Position numbers and translations under genes: made by a program. Below, piece by piece: positions 12,157-22,273 of a stretch of DNA of 64,000 nt (its first letter is position 1; every line of letters begins with the position of its first letter). The notes under the pieces were generated by a model. That model had not been told where the DNA came from and did no database searches. It worked only from the letters and a program-made list of their open reading frames with translations. The stretch is taken from the NCBI GenBank assembly GCA_020747015.1, contig JAGTJM010000086.1, positions 55,205 through 119,204 of the forward strand, in the 5' to 3' direction. This stretch comes from Pyrenochaeta sp. MPI-SDFR-AT-0127. Taxonomy: Eukaryota; Ascomycota; Dothideomycetes; Pleosporales; Cucurbitariaceae.

Positions 12157-14304
12157 ATGGTTCGTCTACGTAGATACAGGACGAAACGAAATCGAAGCGT
12201 CTTGTTCTTTGTCCTCGTGGTTCTCACCTGTGGTGTCTTCCTGGCACGTCCTGTAAAATCACAATATGAACCATCAGTCACCGGTCCAGTTATTGGTATC
12301 AGTTTGGGAAATACAGTCTCTTGTGTTAGCCAGTAAGTCCCCATGAAGCCTTCTCCAAATGTATCTCCCAAAGTACCGCAATATCGTCACACCAACCTAA
12401 CGCTATGTAGTGCAACCAGTGTCTCCAGTGACAGAGGCTGGAATTATGAAAACAAAACGAACTTACCATGGGTCTCATGTATCAAGAACAAAGACATCCT
12501 TTCTGATGCGGGCTTCAAACCTACATCGCACAACAATAACCCATTCAGATTAATACCAGGAAAAACTTCTCCAGGGTTGATTGAGTTGACGAGGACCGAT
12601 GAGTTCAAAGTCACAACTTACCTCTCTGTCACTGAAACAATAACACCAATCGTCAAGCACCTGAAAGAGATTGCGTCTTGCCACCTCAACACAACTGTGG
12701 GCCACGCGGTTATGACCGTGCCATATCGGTTCGGCGATTCGCAGCGTGAAGCTTCCAAAGACATTGGGAATCGGGCTGGTATGGAAGTGTTGCGTGTCGT
12801 CAACGAGCCTACAGTTGCCAGCCTAGCCTACGGACTGGATAGATTGGACGGGAGAACTAAGTCTCCCCATGACGAACGTAACGCGCTGGTATTCGATATG
12901 GGGGGAGTTACGCTAGATGTAACAGCTTTGAGCATCGAGGAAGGTGTGTTCGAAATACTAGGGTCAGTAGAAAACTTGAGTCTGGGTGGAGAGCATGTGA
13001 ACAAGCGGTGGCTTCATCATACCGTTCAGCACTTCATCGCCAGAAACAACACGGACTTGCGTAGGGTAAGTAAATACACTGAGACAAAACAAAAGAGCTG
13101 TGCTAATCAAGAGTGCTTTGTAGGACAGGGATGCAATCGATAAATTGAAGCTTGAAATAGAACAAGGGAAACGGAATTTGTCGACTGGAGATCTGGCTAC
13201 AATTACTGTCCAAGATTCATTCCACGGGACCACATTTCAGCACAACCTCACACGATTTGAGTTTGTAAGATATATCTTCAGTGCGGAATAATGGAAGATA
13301 GCTAACACTTTACCTTTTCAGGATTCTATGATGACGCCGTTGATCAAAGAGGCGATCTCCTCCATGAATAACGTTCTTGAAGTCGCCCGGCTCAATAAGA
13401 GTATGATCGACGAAGTAGTACTCGCCGGCGGCTCCACAAACATGCCTCTGGTACGAAAGATGATAGGCGAATACTTCTCTAACGACGACGTTCGTATACA
13501 CATCCTCTCGTACTTGAACGCTACCGAGACCATCGCAATCGGTGCGGCCATTCAGGGCGCAATTCTGGCTGATGACGGATATACTGGATGTCTGGTCGGC
13601 ACGTTTGATGTCAATAAATTATCCATAGGTAGAGACACGAACATGAACGGTGATTCTATACGCTAACGTATGCATAGGCATAGAAATAGCTGGCGGCTTG
13701 ATGCATCCTATACTCCTTCGAGGTGCCGGTCTGCCAACTATAAAGTCACAGCTCTTTACCACTGTAATAGATAACCAAGAGACGATGAATATTCGGGTCT
13801 TCCAAGGTGAACGGACTCAGACTAAGGATAACATATTTATGGGAAGTCTTCCGGCTCTTCCGCTTAGTGGGGGCAAGCGTGGAACTGCAAAGGTGCGTCT
13901 TGGTCCAGATCTGTGTTCTGATGGTAGATTGACTGAGCTCCAGGTTGATGTCACAGTTAAAGTGAACAGTTACCAAGATGAAGTCGAAGTAAGCATATTT
14001 AGTATCCTACTCACGCTTGTATCAGTACACTGACATTTCAATCTAGATCTCCGCTGTTGACAGGGCAACAAGTAACAAGGCTGGGCTTTCTATCATAGTC
14101 AGCAATGAGAACCGGATCACTCAAGAGCGTTACGAGTCTCACGTGGAGGAATCTGAGCAACACTACGAAGAAGATCGAGAAACGAAACAACGCATCCAAG
14201 CGGAAGTTAGTGCTAGCATTGAGCTAGGAGACGTGAAAAAGATAGGTCGAGATTCTTTGGAGTTTGTGTTTGTTGAATGGAAGGCGGAGCAAAGTCGAGA
14301 ATGA
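12157..14304 (+). CDS. Highly divergent Hsp70-like protein with signal anchor, probably ATPase-dead
   Basis: Six exons (12157-12332, 12411-13065, 13124-13264, 13322-13628, 13678-13988, 14047-14304) join in frame to 615 residues. All introns are 49-78 nt with GT donors and AG acceptors; the fourth has a weak GTAGAG donor. Residues 14-30 are a strong hydrophobic segment, so the protein probably enters the ER. Hsp70 landmarks follow: GPVIGISLGNT (43-53), MTVPYRFGDSQREASKD (160-176), VVNEPTVASLAYGLD (188-202), LVFDMGGVTLDV (218-229), DEVVLAGGSTNMPLV (about 354-368), LSIGIE opening the substrate-binding beta domain, and ISAVDRATSNKAG. Departures: the Asp of IDLGTT is Ser, GGGTFD has become GGVTLD, and about 35 residues around the catalytic Lys of subdomain I are missing. 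The helical lid is short and there is no HDEL-type tail. An open frame over six exons suggests selection, perhaps as a non-catalytic Hsp70-fold protein; recent decay cannot be excluded. Confidence 0.85.
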
Positions 14305-14879
14305 GTTTTGAGTGAATGCAATTGCAGTACTGGCTTGGGCATTGAAGTGGAACAATCGAACTCCACCAGAATTTACTTATCTGCATGCTGCATTCAAACA
14401 TTCGTCATGGAACCCGAATTCTACATTGCTGATTTCAATAATCCAAACATACCGATGCGCTTCCTGAGATCCCCTGGAGCTAGGGAAGATAAAGCCCCTA
14501 CGTTAAGGTGCCATGGTTCCATATATCGCCCTATCTTCAATAGGAATACGGATTAACGGCTATAGCCATTAATCCATGATGGTGCTTTTAGCTTGCATTT
14601 GTGCCGATCTGGCGTACGGTTTGGATAGAATTGGACTGATGGGGCTTATCGCTAAGGTTTGACCGCCACCTAAGCACAACCAAGTTCTCCACTTTCAGCC
14701 GCATCTAGCTTTGGAACCGTCTCTTCGTCTAATTATTTGTGTTATCAGCCCACAGACCAGGCTCGCACCAACCAGGCATCGGATGTAACGCACGAGATGG
14801 TCCCGATTCCGCTTAGCTTGCTGATCCAGCCACGGATCCGATCAAGCTAGCCTGTCTTGTCGGTTCTTCGGAGCCTCTG
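14305..14879. other. Intergenic stretch with a possible Hsp70 scrap
   Basis: Just beyond the Hsp70-like gene, bases about 14611-14638 translate to LAYGLDRIG, close to LAYGLDRLD in the gene's second exon. Nothing else Hsp70-like surrounds it, so it may be a tiny duplicated fragment or coincidence. An 82-codon frame at 14308-14556 has no recognisable content. Confidence 0.35.
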
Positions 14880-15225
14880 CGTCCGTAATCTGCATTTTGG
14901 CCTCTTTCGCGGATGATGAGTTATCGCATGTAAGGCCATCTCGCATTACCCAGGATCGGTCATTCGCCTCCGCTTGAGGTACCTATCGACGTGCTGACCA
15001 GTTCCGTCGCGTCAACGTCCGAAGGTTTGTTCAGGAACGTTGTAGATCGCTGTAGTGCGTAGTAGGAGAGGTTTGCGCCTTATTTTGATAGCCTGAAGAA
15101 CAAACTTTATGTGTGATTTATCTAAAGAAAAGTTCCACGTCGTTGCATTTAGACATCACGACTTCATTAAAGGTGGACTGAAGTTTGGCGGGTCTCGGCA
15201 AAGACGAGCTCCTCGCCCATTTCAA
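14880..15225 (-). mobile_element. Fragment of a pogo/Fot1-like transposon (N-terminal end)
   Basis: Bases 15040-15215 resemble, base by base with gaps, the right end of the complete pogo-like element at 30174-32035: the same GAACGTTGTAGAT.GCTGTAG core, then the untranslated leader and a GCTC/CTCGCCC-type subterminal block. On the minus strand it would encode the helix-turn-helix start of the transposase (TAIYNVPEQTFG, compare TAIYNVPRRTLS). The frame is broken and the catalytic part is absent. It is the only transposon trace I can place in the left gene-bearing part. Confidence 0.5.
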
Positions 15226-15481
15226 CCTCTGGCATGCTGAATACGTCAAGTGTTTCTCATGCTAGGCTCAGGTGCATTAGTCGTGATTTAAACCTGCAGT
15301 TCACAGTCTCATGTTGTTCCATCTTGTCTTGGTAACAGCGTACGGTTTCTCAAGTGAACACAGAAGTTGCTCATAAGAAACTAAAATGTATTGAAGGTGG
15401 TTGGAGCATGGCTATTTACATCCAAGATGATAGACTAGATCAGATTCCAAACTACCTAGACTATCTGTAACGACTAACTAC

Positions 15482-16564
15482 CTACAGTCTACCTTGTCTA
15501 TTGTCTTCGCCGAAACCCTTAAGAATAGCTGGCAGGTTGCTACTTTCGATGACTTCGAAGAGACCCCCCCGTCCAGCGGCTCGATGCTTTTCATCTTCCA
15601 ATCGAAAAAACTGCTCTACTGTCTTGATCCTGTTCGGGTGAATCTTGTCCAACAACGCATAGTCCCGCTGGATAACACCTTTGTTGCTTCCAGAGTGTGT
15701 CCACATCGTCCAGAAACCGGTGAAATTCTCCCTAACAGACATTGTTGCGGGGTCGGATAGGTCCGCGTTGTATCCAGCCGGTCCGTCAGCTCCTGGAAAA
15801 TGCTCGAAAAACATGTCCATTGGTATGTTCATATAATGAGCTGGCTTGCCTGTAACTTTCGAGAATGCTGCGGATAGATCTGTATAATGAATATGGTCTA
15901 TTGCGACCTCAAGGTTCATCCCGTCCGACCTGTCAGGATTGTCAAAAAGCCAGCGAACGTAATACTCACAGTCATCGAGCGACACATGGGGGACCGCGCC
16001 ATCACCAAGTGGGACCGCCCAGATGACTGTACCGTTCTGCACCTGAGGGGTCATGAGACTCCTTGTCGAGGTCACCATCTCCATGTATGGGCCGGTAGTG
16101 AAAATTGCAACCCCCATGTTGTTGCTCTTCCTCTGCTGCAGCATCCATTCTGCCATACGACCTTTGCCGTCGTAATGTCCACACCGGAATTTCGGGTCGT
16201 AGCCGCTCTTCTTATAGACGTAATCTAGGTTGCCAAACACCAAAAACTTGATACCTAGCTCAACGGCTAGCTCATAAGCACGAATAGTCCAATAGGTTTC
16301 GGTCTTTTCACCGCTGTTAAATCCATCAATGTTGACAAAGGCTCCCCAGCATCCTGTGAATCCCTTGCGTAGGTCGGCTTCGTTGGCAAAAGTCCCTTCG
16401 ATAACCTCGACGTCCCCAAGCTTCGCAATTTCCTGGGCTCGCGACGACTTAGAATCACGTGTTAGAACACGCAGGCTGTAGCCCCCGTCCTTTGTAAGTC
16501 CGCGGCATACAGGTAGGCCTTGAGCGCCAGTGGCGCCAATGATGAAAATGCGGCGAGCGGCCAT
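15482..16564 (-). CDS. NmrA-like NAD(P)-binding protein
   Basis: A 360-residue intact single-exon protein. It begins with a Rossmann motif RRIFIIGATGAQG (residues 4-16), the GATGxQG signature of the NmrA/isoflavone-reductase-like atypical short-chain dehydrogenases, followed by a charged residue cluster after strand two (RVLTRDSKS) suited to NADP binding. FVNIDGFNSG, FLVFGNLDYV, FTTGPYMEMV and HVSLDDCEYYV match successive blocks of the family. Such proteins act as redox-sensing regulators or as oxidoreductases in secondary metabolism; the active-site Tyr-x-x-x-Lys of classical SDRs is not evident, so a sensor or atypical reductase role is open. The ATG lies in a CAATCATGG context. Neighbours do not form an obvious pathway. 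Confidence 0.9.
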   Translation of the reverse strand: MAARRIFIIGATGAQGLPVCRGLTKDGGYSLRVLTRDSKSSRAQEIAKLGDVEVIEGTFANEADLRKGFTGCWGAFVNIDGFNSGEKTETYWTIRAYELAVELGIKFLVFGNLDYVYKKSGYDPKFRCGHYDGKGRMAEWMLQQRKSNNMGVAIFTTGPYMEMVTSTRSLMTPQVQNGTVIWAVPLGDGAVPHVSLDDCEYYVRWLFDNPDRSDGMNLEVAIDHIHYTDLSAAFSKVTGKPAHYMNIPMDMFFEHFPGADGPAGYNADLSDPATMSVRENFTGFWTMWTHSGSNKGVIQRDYALLDKIHPNRIKTVEQFFRLEDEKHRAAGRGGLFEVIESSNLPAILKGFGEDNRQGRL

Positions 16565-17213
16565 GATTGATCTTAGACTTGTTTTGTTATGAAGATCAAT
16601 TGTCTATTTGATGTAAAGTTGTTGAAAACGGCCTAGAGGATGGATGGGAGATAGATAGTGCAAGAGACTGGGCCTTTTGTCCGCATCTTGTATGCTCTCG
16701 AACATTGAGCATCATACCATCTTTAACACCCAACGACGGTGAAACGAAAACCTCAATCTGACAAAGAAATGTGATTAAGGTAATCCGAGATTAGGTGGAA
16801 CTATGTTTACTGATCTAGAAGCTTTGTACTTGCTAGCCTATTCCGTTGTTCCGCTAGGTGAATTGATCTCACGGTTCGTGATCAAATTGGCGCTTAAACG
16901 TCCATGATACCATAGGCTGGGGTAAGTCGACATCCTACTGCCCGCCATTGTTGATGGAGTATTGCTCTTGGTATTCTTCCCCCCAAAGCTACTCCACCGC
17001 ACGATCAAACCACTCCTTCTTTTTGTGGCTTTTGCTATGCACTCACCTTGTCCAAATTAAGCCGATCCACTCGTGGACCCAGCACTTGAGCAGCATAATG
17101 GGTAGGTGGAATATCGTAGTCTTCCGGATATTGATTCTACCCGTCGAGCTGCGTATTGGAGTGATCCTCTTTGCATTTCTCCTATGCTGTATTCCGCAGA
17201 GCGTTAGATTCAA
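16565..17213. other. Upstream region of the NmrA-like gene, otherwise nothing recognised
   Basis: Contains the likely promoter of the NmrA-like gene on its left side. A short frame at 16948-17217 has two hydrophobic stretches but no start context or family match, and its end runs into the tandem repeat, so I do not call it. Confidence 0.45.
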
Positions 17214-17402
17214 ATAGATTAATAATCAAAAGAAATGGTCGCGAATAGAGGCTAAAGGTCCGAGAGCAAGACTAGCGGTCGAATTCGTTAGTCCACGTTT
17301 ATTAATCAAAGAACGTTGGAGTCAAGAGATTAATAATCAATCAAGAGATGTGGCTGCGAATAAGGACCAAAGATCGATAGCAAGACTAGCGGTCGAATTC
17401 GT
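17214..17402 (+). repeat. Two-copy imperfect tandem repeat, period about 114 bp
   Basis: The block ATTAATAATCA, then GCGAATA, then AAGACTAGCGGTCGAATTCG occurs twice; the last core starts near 17269 and again near 17383, 114 bp apart. Copies differ by substitutions and small indels. It contains EcoRI-type GAATTC in both copies. Could be the remains of a minisatellite or of a repeated LTR segment. Confidence 0.65.
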
Positions 17403-18569
17403 GAGTGTGTAGTGTACTAATCAAGCTTTGATAAATACACATAGGCCTTATTATCGAGTGTTTACGTCTCTAATACTCAAGGATGTCCTCCTTTTATTGA
17501 TGAAGTGGCGATGGAGAAAGCCTAGATAGAGTTTTCTAGACAATATTCCCGTCGATTCCTCCTAAGATCGGCCTCTCTTAATGCTGAATTTCTTGCAATG
17601 GAACGAAATCTGTGAACGTTTCGTCTCGGTATGACTATATAGAGTAGGAATGGATGTTATACCTAGAGACCTACTTATATCTTGGAAAAAAAACTACAAG
17701 CAGCGTGTGAGCGGACGATGTAGGACATGTGCTTCGTGCACCTGCGCTTACCGAGCAGCACCAATCGCATCTCCTACGTTGGCATTCTCAGAGCGCCTGA
17801 ATTGTAGTGAGGTAGCCTCTAACATGTTCAAGATGTTATTGCTGTTCTAATGGCTTAGTTGATTACAGTCACCCTGATCGCCACGACCATTCTGAACCAT
17901 TGGTTTTGGCCCCGTCGTATTATTGCGGGTACACATAGCACACCCACTCCCACAACCCTGATTAGTGTTGTACATCAATCACTATGAAGTCAATCAACCC
18001 TAACTCTAATTCACTCAAACCTGACTTCAGTCAATTCAATTGCAGTCAAAGTACTACGGCTAATAATTAACATCAATCGCGGCTCTGAAATTGATCGACT
18101 TAATTGTCGAAAAGGCTGCTATCAGAATTCCGGGCAGAACCTATTTCTTACTTGTTTCCCATTTCAGACGGTGCGATTCACCTCTAGAAAGAGCTACGTG
18201 TCCAGCACAATTGATTTCATACCCTTTCTTACGTCAGCGTATCCCACTATCTACCCTTCGCCTTCTGCTGTATTTTGCCAAATGGCAGCAAAGTCATTGA
18301 ACAGACTTTGTAGATTCTTTAGGATAGTCACGTTGACGAACTCTTGGTTCTTGGAGACCTGCCTGATATGGCAACCAACAGCCATAGCCCTTTTGAAAGT
18401 GAGCGTCGTCTTGCAGCGCCGGTTCCATGACATCCAAAATGGCCCCATACATCAAATCTCGTAGCAGTCGAGGTTCCCGACAAGCAGCCGAAGCGAGCCA
18501 CACTCTATCAACCACACCTAGCGCGCTGGCAATGCTGCCCGATAGTTTGAATTCACCAGTCACTTAGCT
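17403..18569. other. Mostly unassigned, possible NLR debris at its right side
   Basis: Minus-strand frames at 18294-18563 may be a distorted continuation of the NB-ARC pseudogene to the right, but I cannot match them to a domain. Bases 17960-18070 are AT-rich with repeated TCAATC/TCAAT words. No other gene is visible. Confidence 0.4.
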
Positions 18570-19080
18570 AGTTAATGTGTAGATGCCGTCGTCGAAGTCA
18601 GCTCCCTCACTCTCTTCCAGCCCACATTGATTGTGTAGAAGCGACCGGGGATGCCCTGGTGGCCGAAGAGACTCATCAGGGATGGCAGTCATGAAGATGC
18701 CGACACCTCTTGGCGGGTATGCTGAAACGAGATCCGCGAGGCCGCGATGATCAAATTGGAAGCTCGACCGTCCCTGCGACTATCGCCTACACCCTGCTTC
18801 AGCAGTTGCGTTCGTTCGTTGTCACTTCTACGCATCTTGTCTAAGTATTGCAAGATAGTATTGCGCGACGCCCTTTGCGTAATGCAGGCCGTCGCTTGGG
18901 TGGTAGTGAGGGGCATGCAATCGAGAGCTTGCAGCACTTCTGGTACAGTCTCTGTATTTGCACGAACACCGAGCTTCTTCTGAAGAAGCGCCAGCAAAAC
19001 GCCCTCTTCCATCAACTTCACCTCTATTATAGAGGTGTAGCTTCCTGTCAGTCTATAAGCTACACCTCACTAGGATCGAC
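18570..19080 (-). pseudogene. NB-ARC type NLR fragment, broken
   Basis: A minus-strand frame from 19021 encodes LLALLQKKLG, VPEVLQALDCMPLTTTQA, ACITQRASRNTILQYLDKM, LLKQGVGDSRRDGRASN and ISFQHTRQE. This is the part of fungal NB-ARC proteins just after the nucleotide-binding core, where canonical members read VLQALDYMPLAITQAAAYI and SRRDGRASNSIIATWQISFEHIR. After a stop at 18689 the next family block continues in frame pieces (LMSLFGHQGIPGRF). The P-loop, kinase-2 motif, N-terminal effector and TPR repeats are all absent. Intracellular receptors of this type act in fungal non-self recognition; this copy is a relic. Confidence 0.62.
19021..19068. repeat. Paired hairpins inside the NLR relic
   Basis: Bases 19032-19043 (GAGGTGTAGCTT) are perfectly complementary to 19057-19068 (AAGCTACACCTC) across a 13-base loop. 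The preceding 19021-19035 is itself a near-perfect palindrome (CCTCTAT, ATAGAGG), sharing bases with the first arm, so two alternative stems are possible. Probably a short foldback insertion or duplication. Confidence 0.6.
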
Positions 19081-19602
19081 CTGTCTGACGAGTGCGACAT
19101 GAAGGCTGACGCTACTTCTGGTTTAGAGTTATAGAAGAGGCAATGCTGGAGCGATCTGGTGCGCTCCGAAATCAATACCATGTTATCGCAACTTTCCCGA
19201 GAGGACTCCTTTTAGCGATGAGTACTGCGACAACCAAAGTTCGGCTGAGCATTCAGTCAGCCAACAAGCGATAGTGTACTGTGAGTGGTAGGTAGAAATC
19301 CAAATGATGGAGCTAGTGATTCTTTCCTGTGTTTGATGAGAAGCGATCGCTGTTGCCGTTCATTCGCAAATCGGTAGATGAAAAAGCTAGACTCTAGTAC
19401 TACAACTGCTTACTTCAAGTGGTGAACTAGCAGAATTGAGATTCCGCAATACCTTTCATGAACAAGAGCAATAATAAGACAGGATCAAGCTTCTGCTCAA
19501 TGTATCTAATGTGCAAGGCTGGCGCTTTTTATCTGGACTGTACCATCCGCTTGATGCATAGCGGCTTAGGCCTTCTTCATGCAATAGTGTACAGAACGAA
19601 TG

Positions 19603-21810
19603 TTAACCAAGGAGAAATGTCTTTCTTGTAGCCCCATTCAACCAAGTTGGTTCGCACTGAACCCAACAAGAGTTCCTAGCCCAACTCTCGTCCTTCAAAC
19701 GCGACATTTCCCCCTTCTTTCGCAGCCATAGCTCACGCTTCTCCCCTTCACCTTTTAGGCTTTCGTCACGCTGATCCACAAACTCTTTCAACCGCACTAC
19801 CCGCGGTACACAATCTTTGTTTGATGCTTCTCCCTTTGGGTACTCCACGTATCCAATGCGCTCATAGTGTGGTCCTTTGTGTTGTAGTAAGAGGAGAATA
19901 CAGGATTCGCGCCTTTTCACTGCTCTTGGATCTCCACACAATAATGCGAAGACGATGGAGGCATGCTCATCTGTGCTAGGCGGTGATCCGCGATCCCAAA
20001 GAGGCGGGACGCAGACTTCAAAGGCCTTGTTCAGACCTTTGACCTTAGCCCATGGAAATGCAATGTACAATTTGCTTCCATGCTGGGCAAACCCTTCCGG
20101 ACACTGTACGCTAACAAAAGATAGCTGAGTGACCAATGCGCTGACTTGAAGGTATAAAGATGGGTGGGCTGAATTAGTGTCAGCCATAAGTAAGCGTAGC
20201 TCGTGGAAGGCGTTGTTTGAAGGGATGCGGATATCGCATTCGGAAGGTATGAGTGGCTGATCTTTGCGATGGAAAGTCGCCGGCCCTTGCCAGCCCAACC
20301 ATGACCAGCTTGGAAACCCCATTCTTCGAATGGAAGGTTGGTAATGGAACCATTGCAATGCAATCTGGATTAGTGGTCCGTGATGTATATATTGTCTTTC
20401 AACGAAAGGAACGCCCCAGATGTGATGGATCGGCTGTGACAGTGACTGGAGAGTCTTCAATGCGCCAACGATGGCGTTGAGTGCGTCTGAATCATAGCTC
20501 AAAGATCGTTTTGTGTACTCCTCCAGCAGTGTCATAGCAGGTGCTAGAATATGTTCGCCCGGCTGCACGGATCGTTTATTCTGATCTGAGGGCAGCAAGG
20601 AACTGAGGGGCCCAGGTTGTGATATTCGAGAGGTGTAGTCTTCCATACTTCCGCTTTCCGAGTATACTGAAGCAGTACATATGTACACAGCCTGCCTATC
20701 CGTGAAGAATAAACGCCGTCGTGACAAGAAGCCCTCTTGGAACGTCCAGGCGCGAGTAGCCCAGACTGAGTCGCGTATTTCTGCGAGCCCGTCTGTCAGG
20801 TGCGGAATCAGTGTTAGTGAACCAATATGCTCGACTGCGACCGCTCTCCGTGCTTTTGTTGTACCCGGGAGGCCTGCAGATGAGTCCTTTCCGGAAGCCG
20901 CGATGATTGTAAGTTGCGCGGCTCCATAAATGGCGCCCATTTGCTGGATTTGAGTGTGCTTATCCATTGCAACAGTTTGGTTGATACACTAAGCTGTTAG
21001 TCCCTACCACTTGCGATCTCAGCTTTAACTTACATATCTATCAACCCAAAGGTACTGCATACCCAGCTTCATTGTCAGGGCGATGCTGTCCTCCACGGTA
21101 CGGGGAAGCTTTGGTGGCAATTTGAATTCTTCCATATGCGCTGGTTCGTGAACTTCTCCCCACACGTATGAAAGAGCATTGAACGCACAGTTAGTCGGAG
21201 CGGGAATTATCTGCCGTGTTGTGCAATCAATGACTCGAAAAGCTTGCAGCGTAGATCGTGACTCGCTCTTGCACTTCAGGTGATAGTATGGGGTTTGGTA
21301 GCAAGATTGCATCCATTGCTTGACTACCCCGATGTCGACTCTTTCTGGGTTCAGCTTTTGCACCACCTTCGGCAATGCCTTGTAGCTTGAAGGTATTACG
21401 GTAACGACCGCTATAGAGTTTCCGCCTTCAGCCCTATTATCAATCGCTGGTGTCAAAACCAGCGTTCCAGCGATGCCTGGTATGGCAGCATGAGGCCCAA
21501 TCCATGAAAGATGATGTTCGCCTTTTTGATAGTAGTAAAGCGGAATAGCTGATGCGATCAACCGGCAAATCCTGCATCGTGACTGCAGAAGGCCCTCCGC
21601 AACTATGACCCTGCGCGAGAGTTTTAGTGATGAATGCAAAGTAACGGTTGGAATATCGGAACACCATGTGCAGACATAGTCGGAGTCCCAGTCTTCATTC
21701 TCAAGTGCCACATTTTCGCCGGAGCGTTTGCGACCGTCGTCGAAGCTCTTTTGTCGATGCCCAAGTACGCCTCTGAGCTTGCCAAGGACACCCGCCTGCA
21801 CATTATCCAT
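19603..21810 (-). CDS. HET domain (heterokaryon incompatibility) protein
   Basis: Two exons on the minus strand, 21810-21034 and 20988-19603, separated by a 45-nt intron (GTAAGT donor, GACTAAC branch, CTTAG acceptor), give 720 residues. The join rebuilds the family hallmark LWVDRYCINQ. N-terminal part: a Cys-containing block (CTWCSDIPT, CRICRLIAS). HET block 1 is FNALSYVWGE; then LPRTVEDSIALTMKLGMQYL, QIQQMGAIYGAAQLTIIAAS, and RDSVWATRAWTFQEGFLSRR with FPSWSWLGWQG further on. HET proteins trigger cell death when incompatible hyphae fuse, usually together with NLR or other partners. The C-terminus is long, polar and rich in Glu/Arg/Lys. No breaks are seen. It is divergent from the monooxygenase gene to its right. 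Confidence 0.9.
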
Positions 21811-22273
21811 GATTTTGGCGCGTGAGCGGTGCCCGTTCCCTCAAGTCGTCGTTTGTGAGCATGAGGAAGATAAGATTGAAGATGCAAGGCTGAATATTGA
21901 AGGCATAGCTCTGGAGCTGACGGCGCTAGTGGCAGCTCTTCACGCTGATTGAGTCAAGTGTCATTACTAGGCGTTATCGCGTGGCGCAGCACCTCACGTG
22001 ACGCAATATTTACATATGTACCTGGGCTGCAGCAACTCATATTTTCATTGGGATGTGGAATCTCGTTCTAACTTCTTTTTCTGGAGAAGTGGGGCATGTC
22101 AGCGCATTCCTCGTCTCGAGGTGCTTCTCTATGCACAGTTAAGCCTTCCCATCCACATGCAGAAGTACTACTCTATCCATACATATACGGCGATATAGAA
22201 CACTACTCAAGCTCACTCCCACAAGCTTACGATATATCATTCCATTTCTCCGACTAACTCCCACCCACTACCA
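21811..22273. promoter_or_regulatory. Shared divergent promoter region (HET / monooxygenase)
   Basis: This 463-bp interval separates two start codons that point away from one another, so it must carry both promoters unless one gene has a longer leader. AT-rich words (ACATATACGGCGATATAG, about 22181-22198) about 80 bases before the monooxygenase start are a possible core promoter. I cannot assign transcription-factor sites with confidence. Confidence 0.4.

Noticed and set aside
12343..13143. Single-exon 266-codon reading as the Hsp70 gene
   Set aside because: Its first 23 codons are intron sequence; the spliced model supplies the signal anchor and the IG.SLG.T motif instead.
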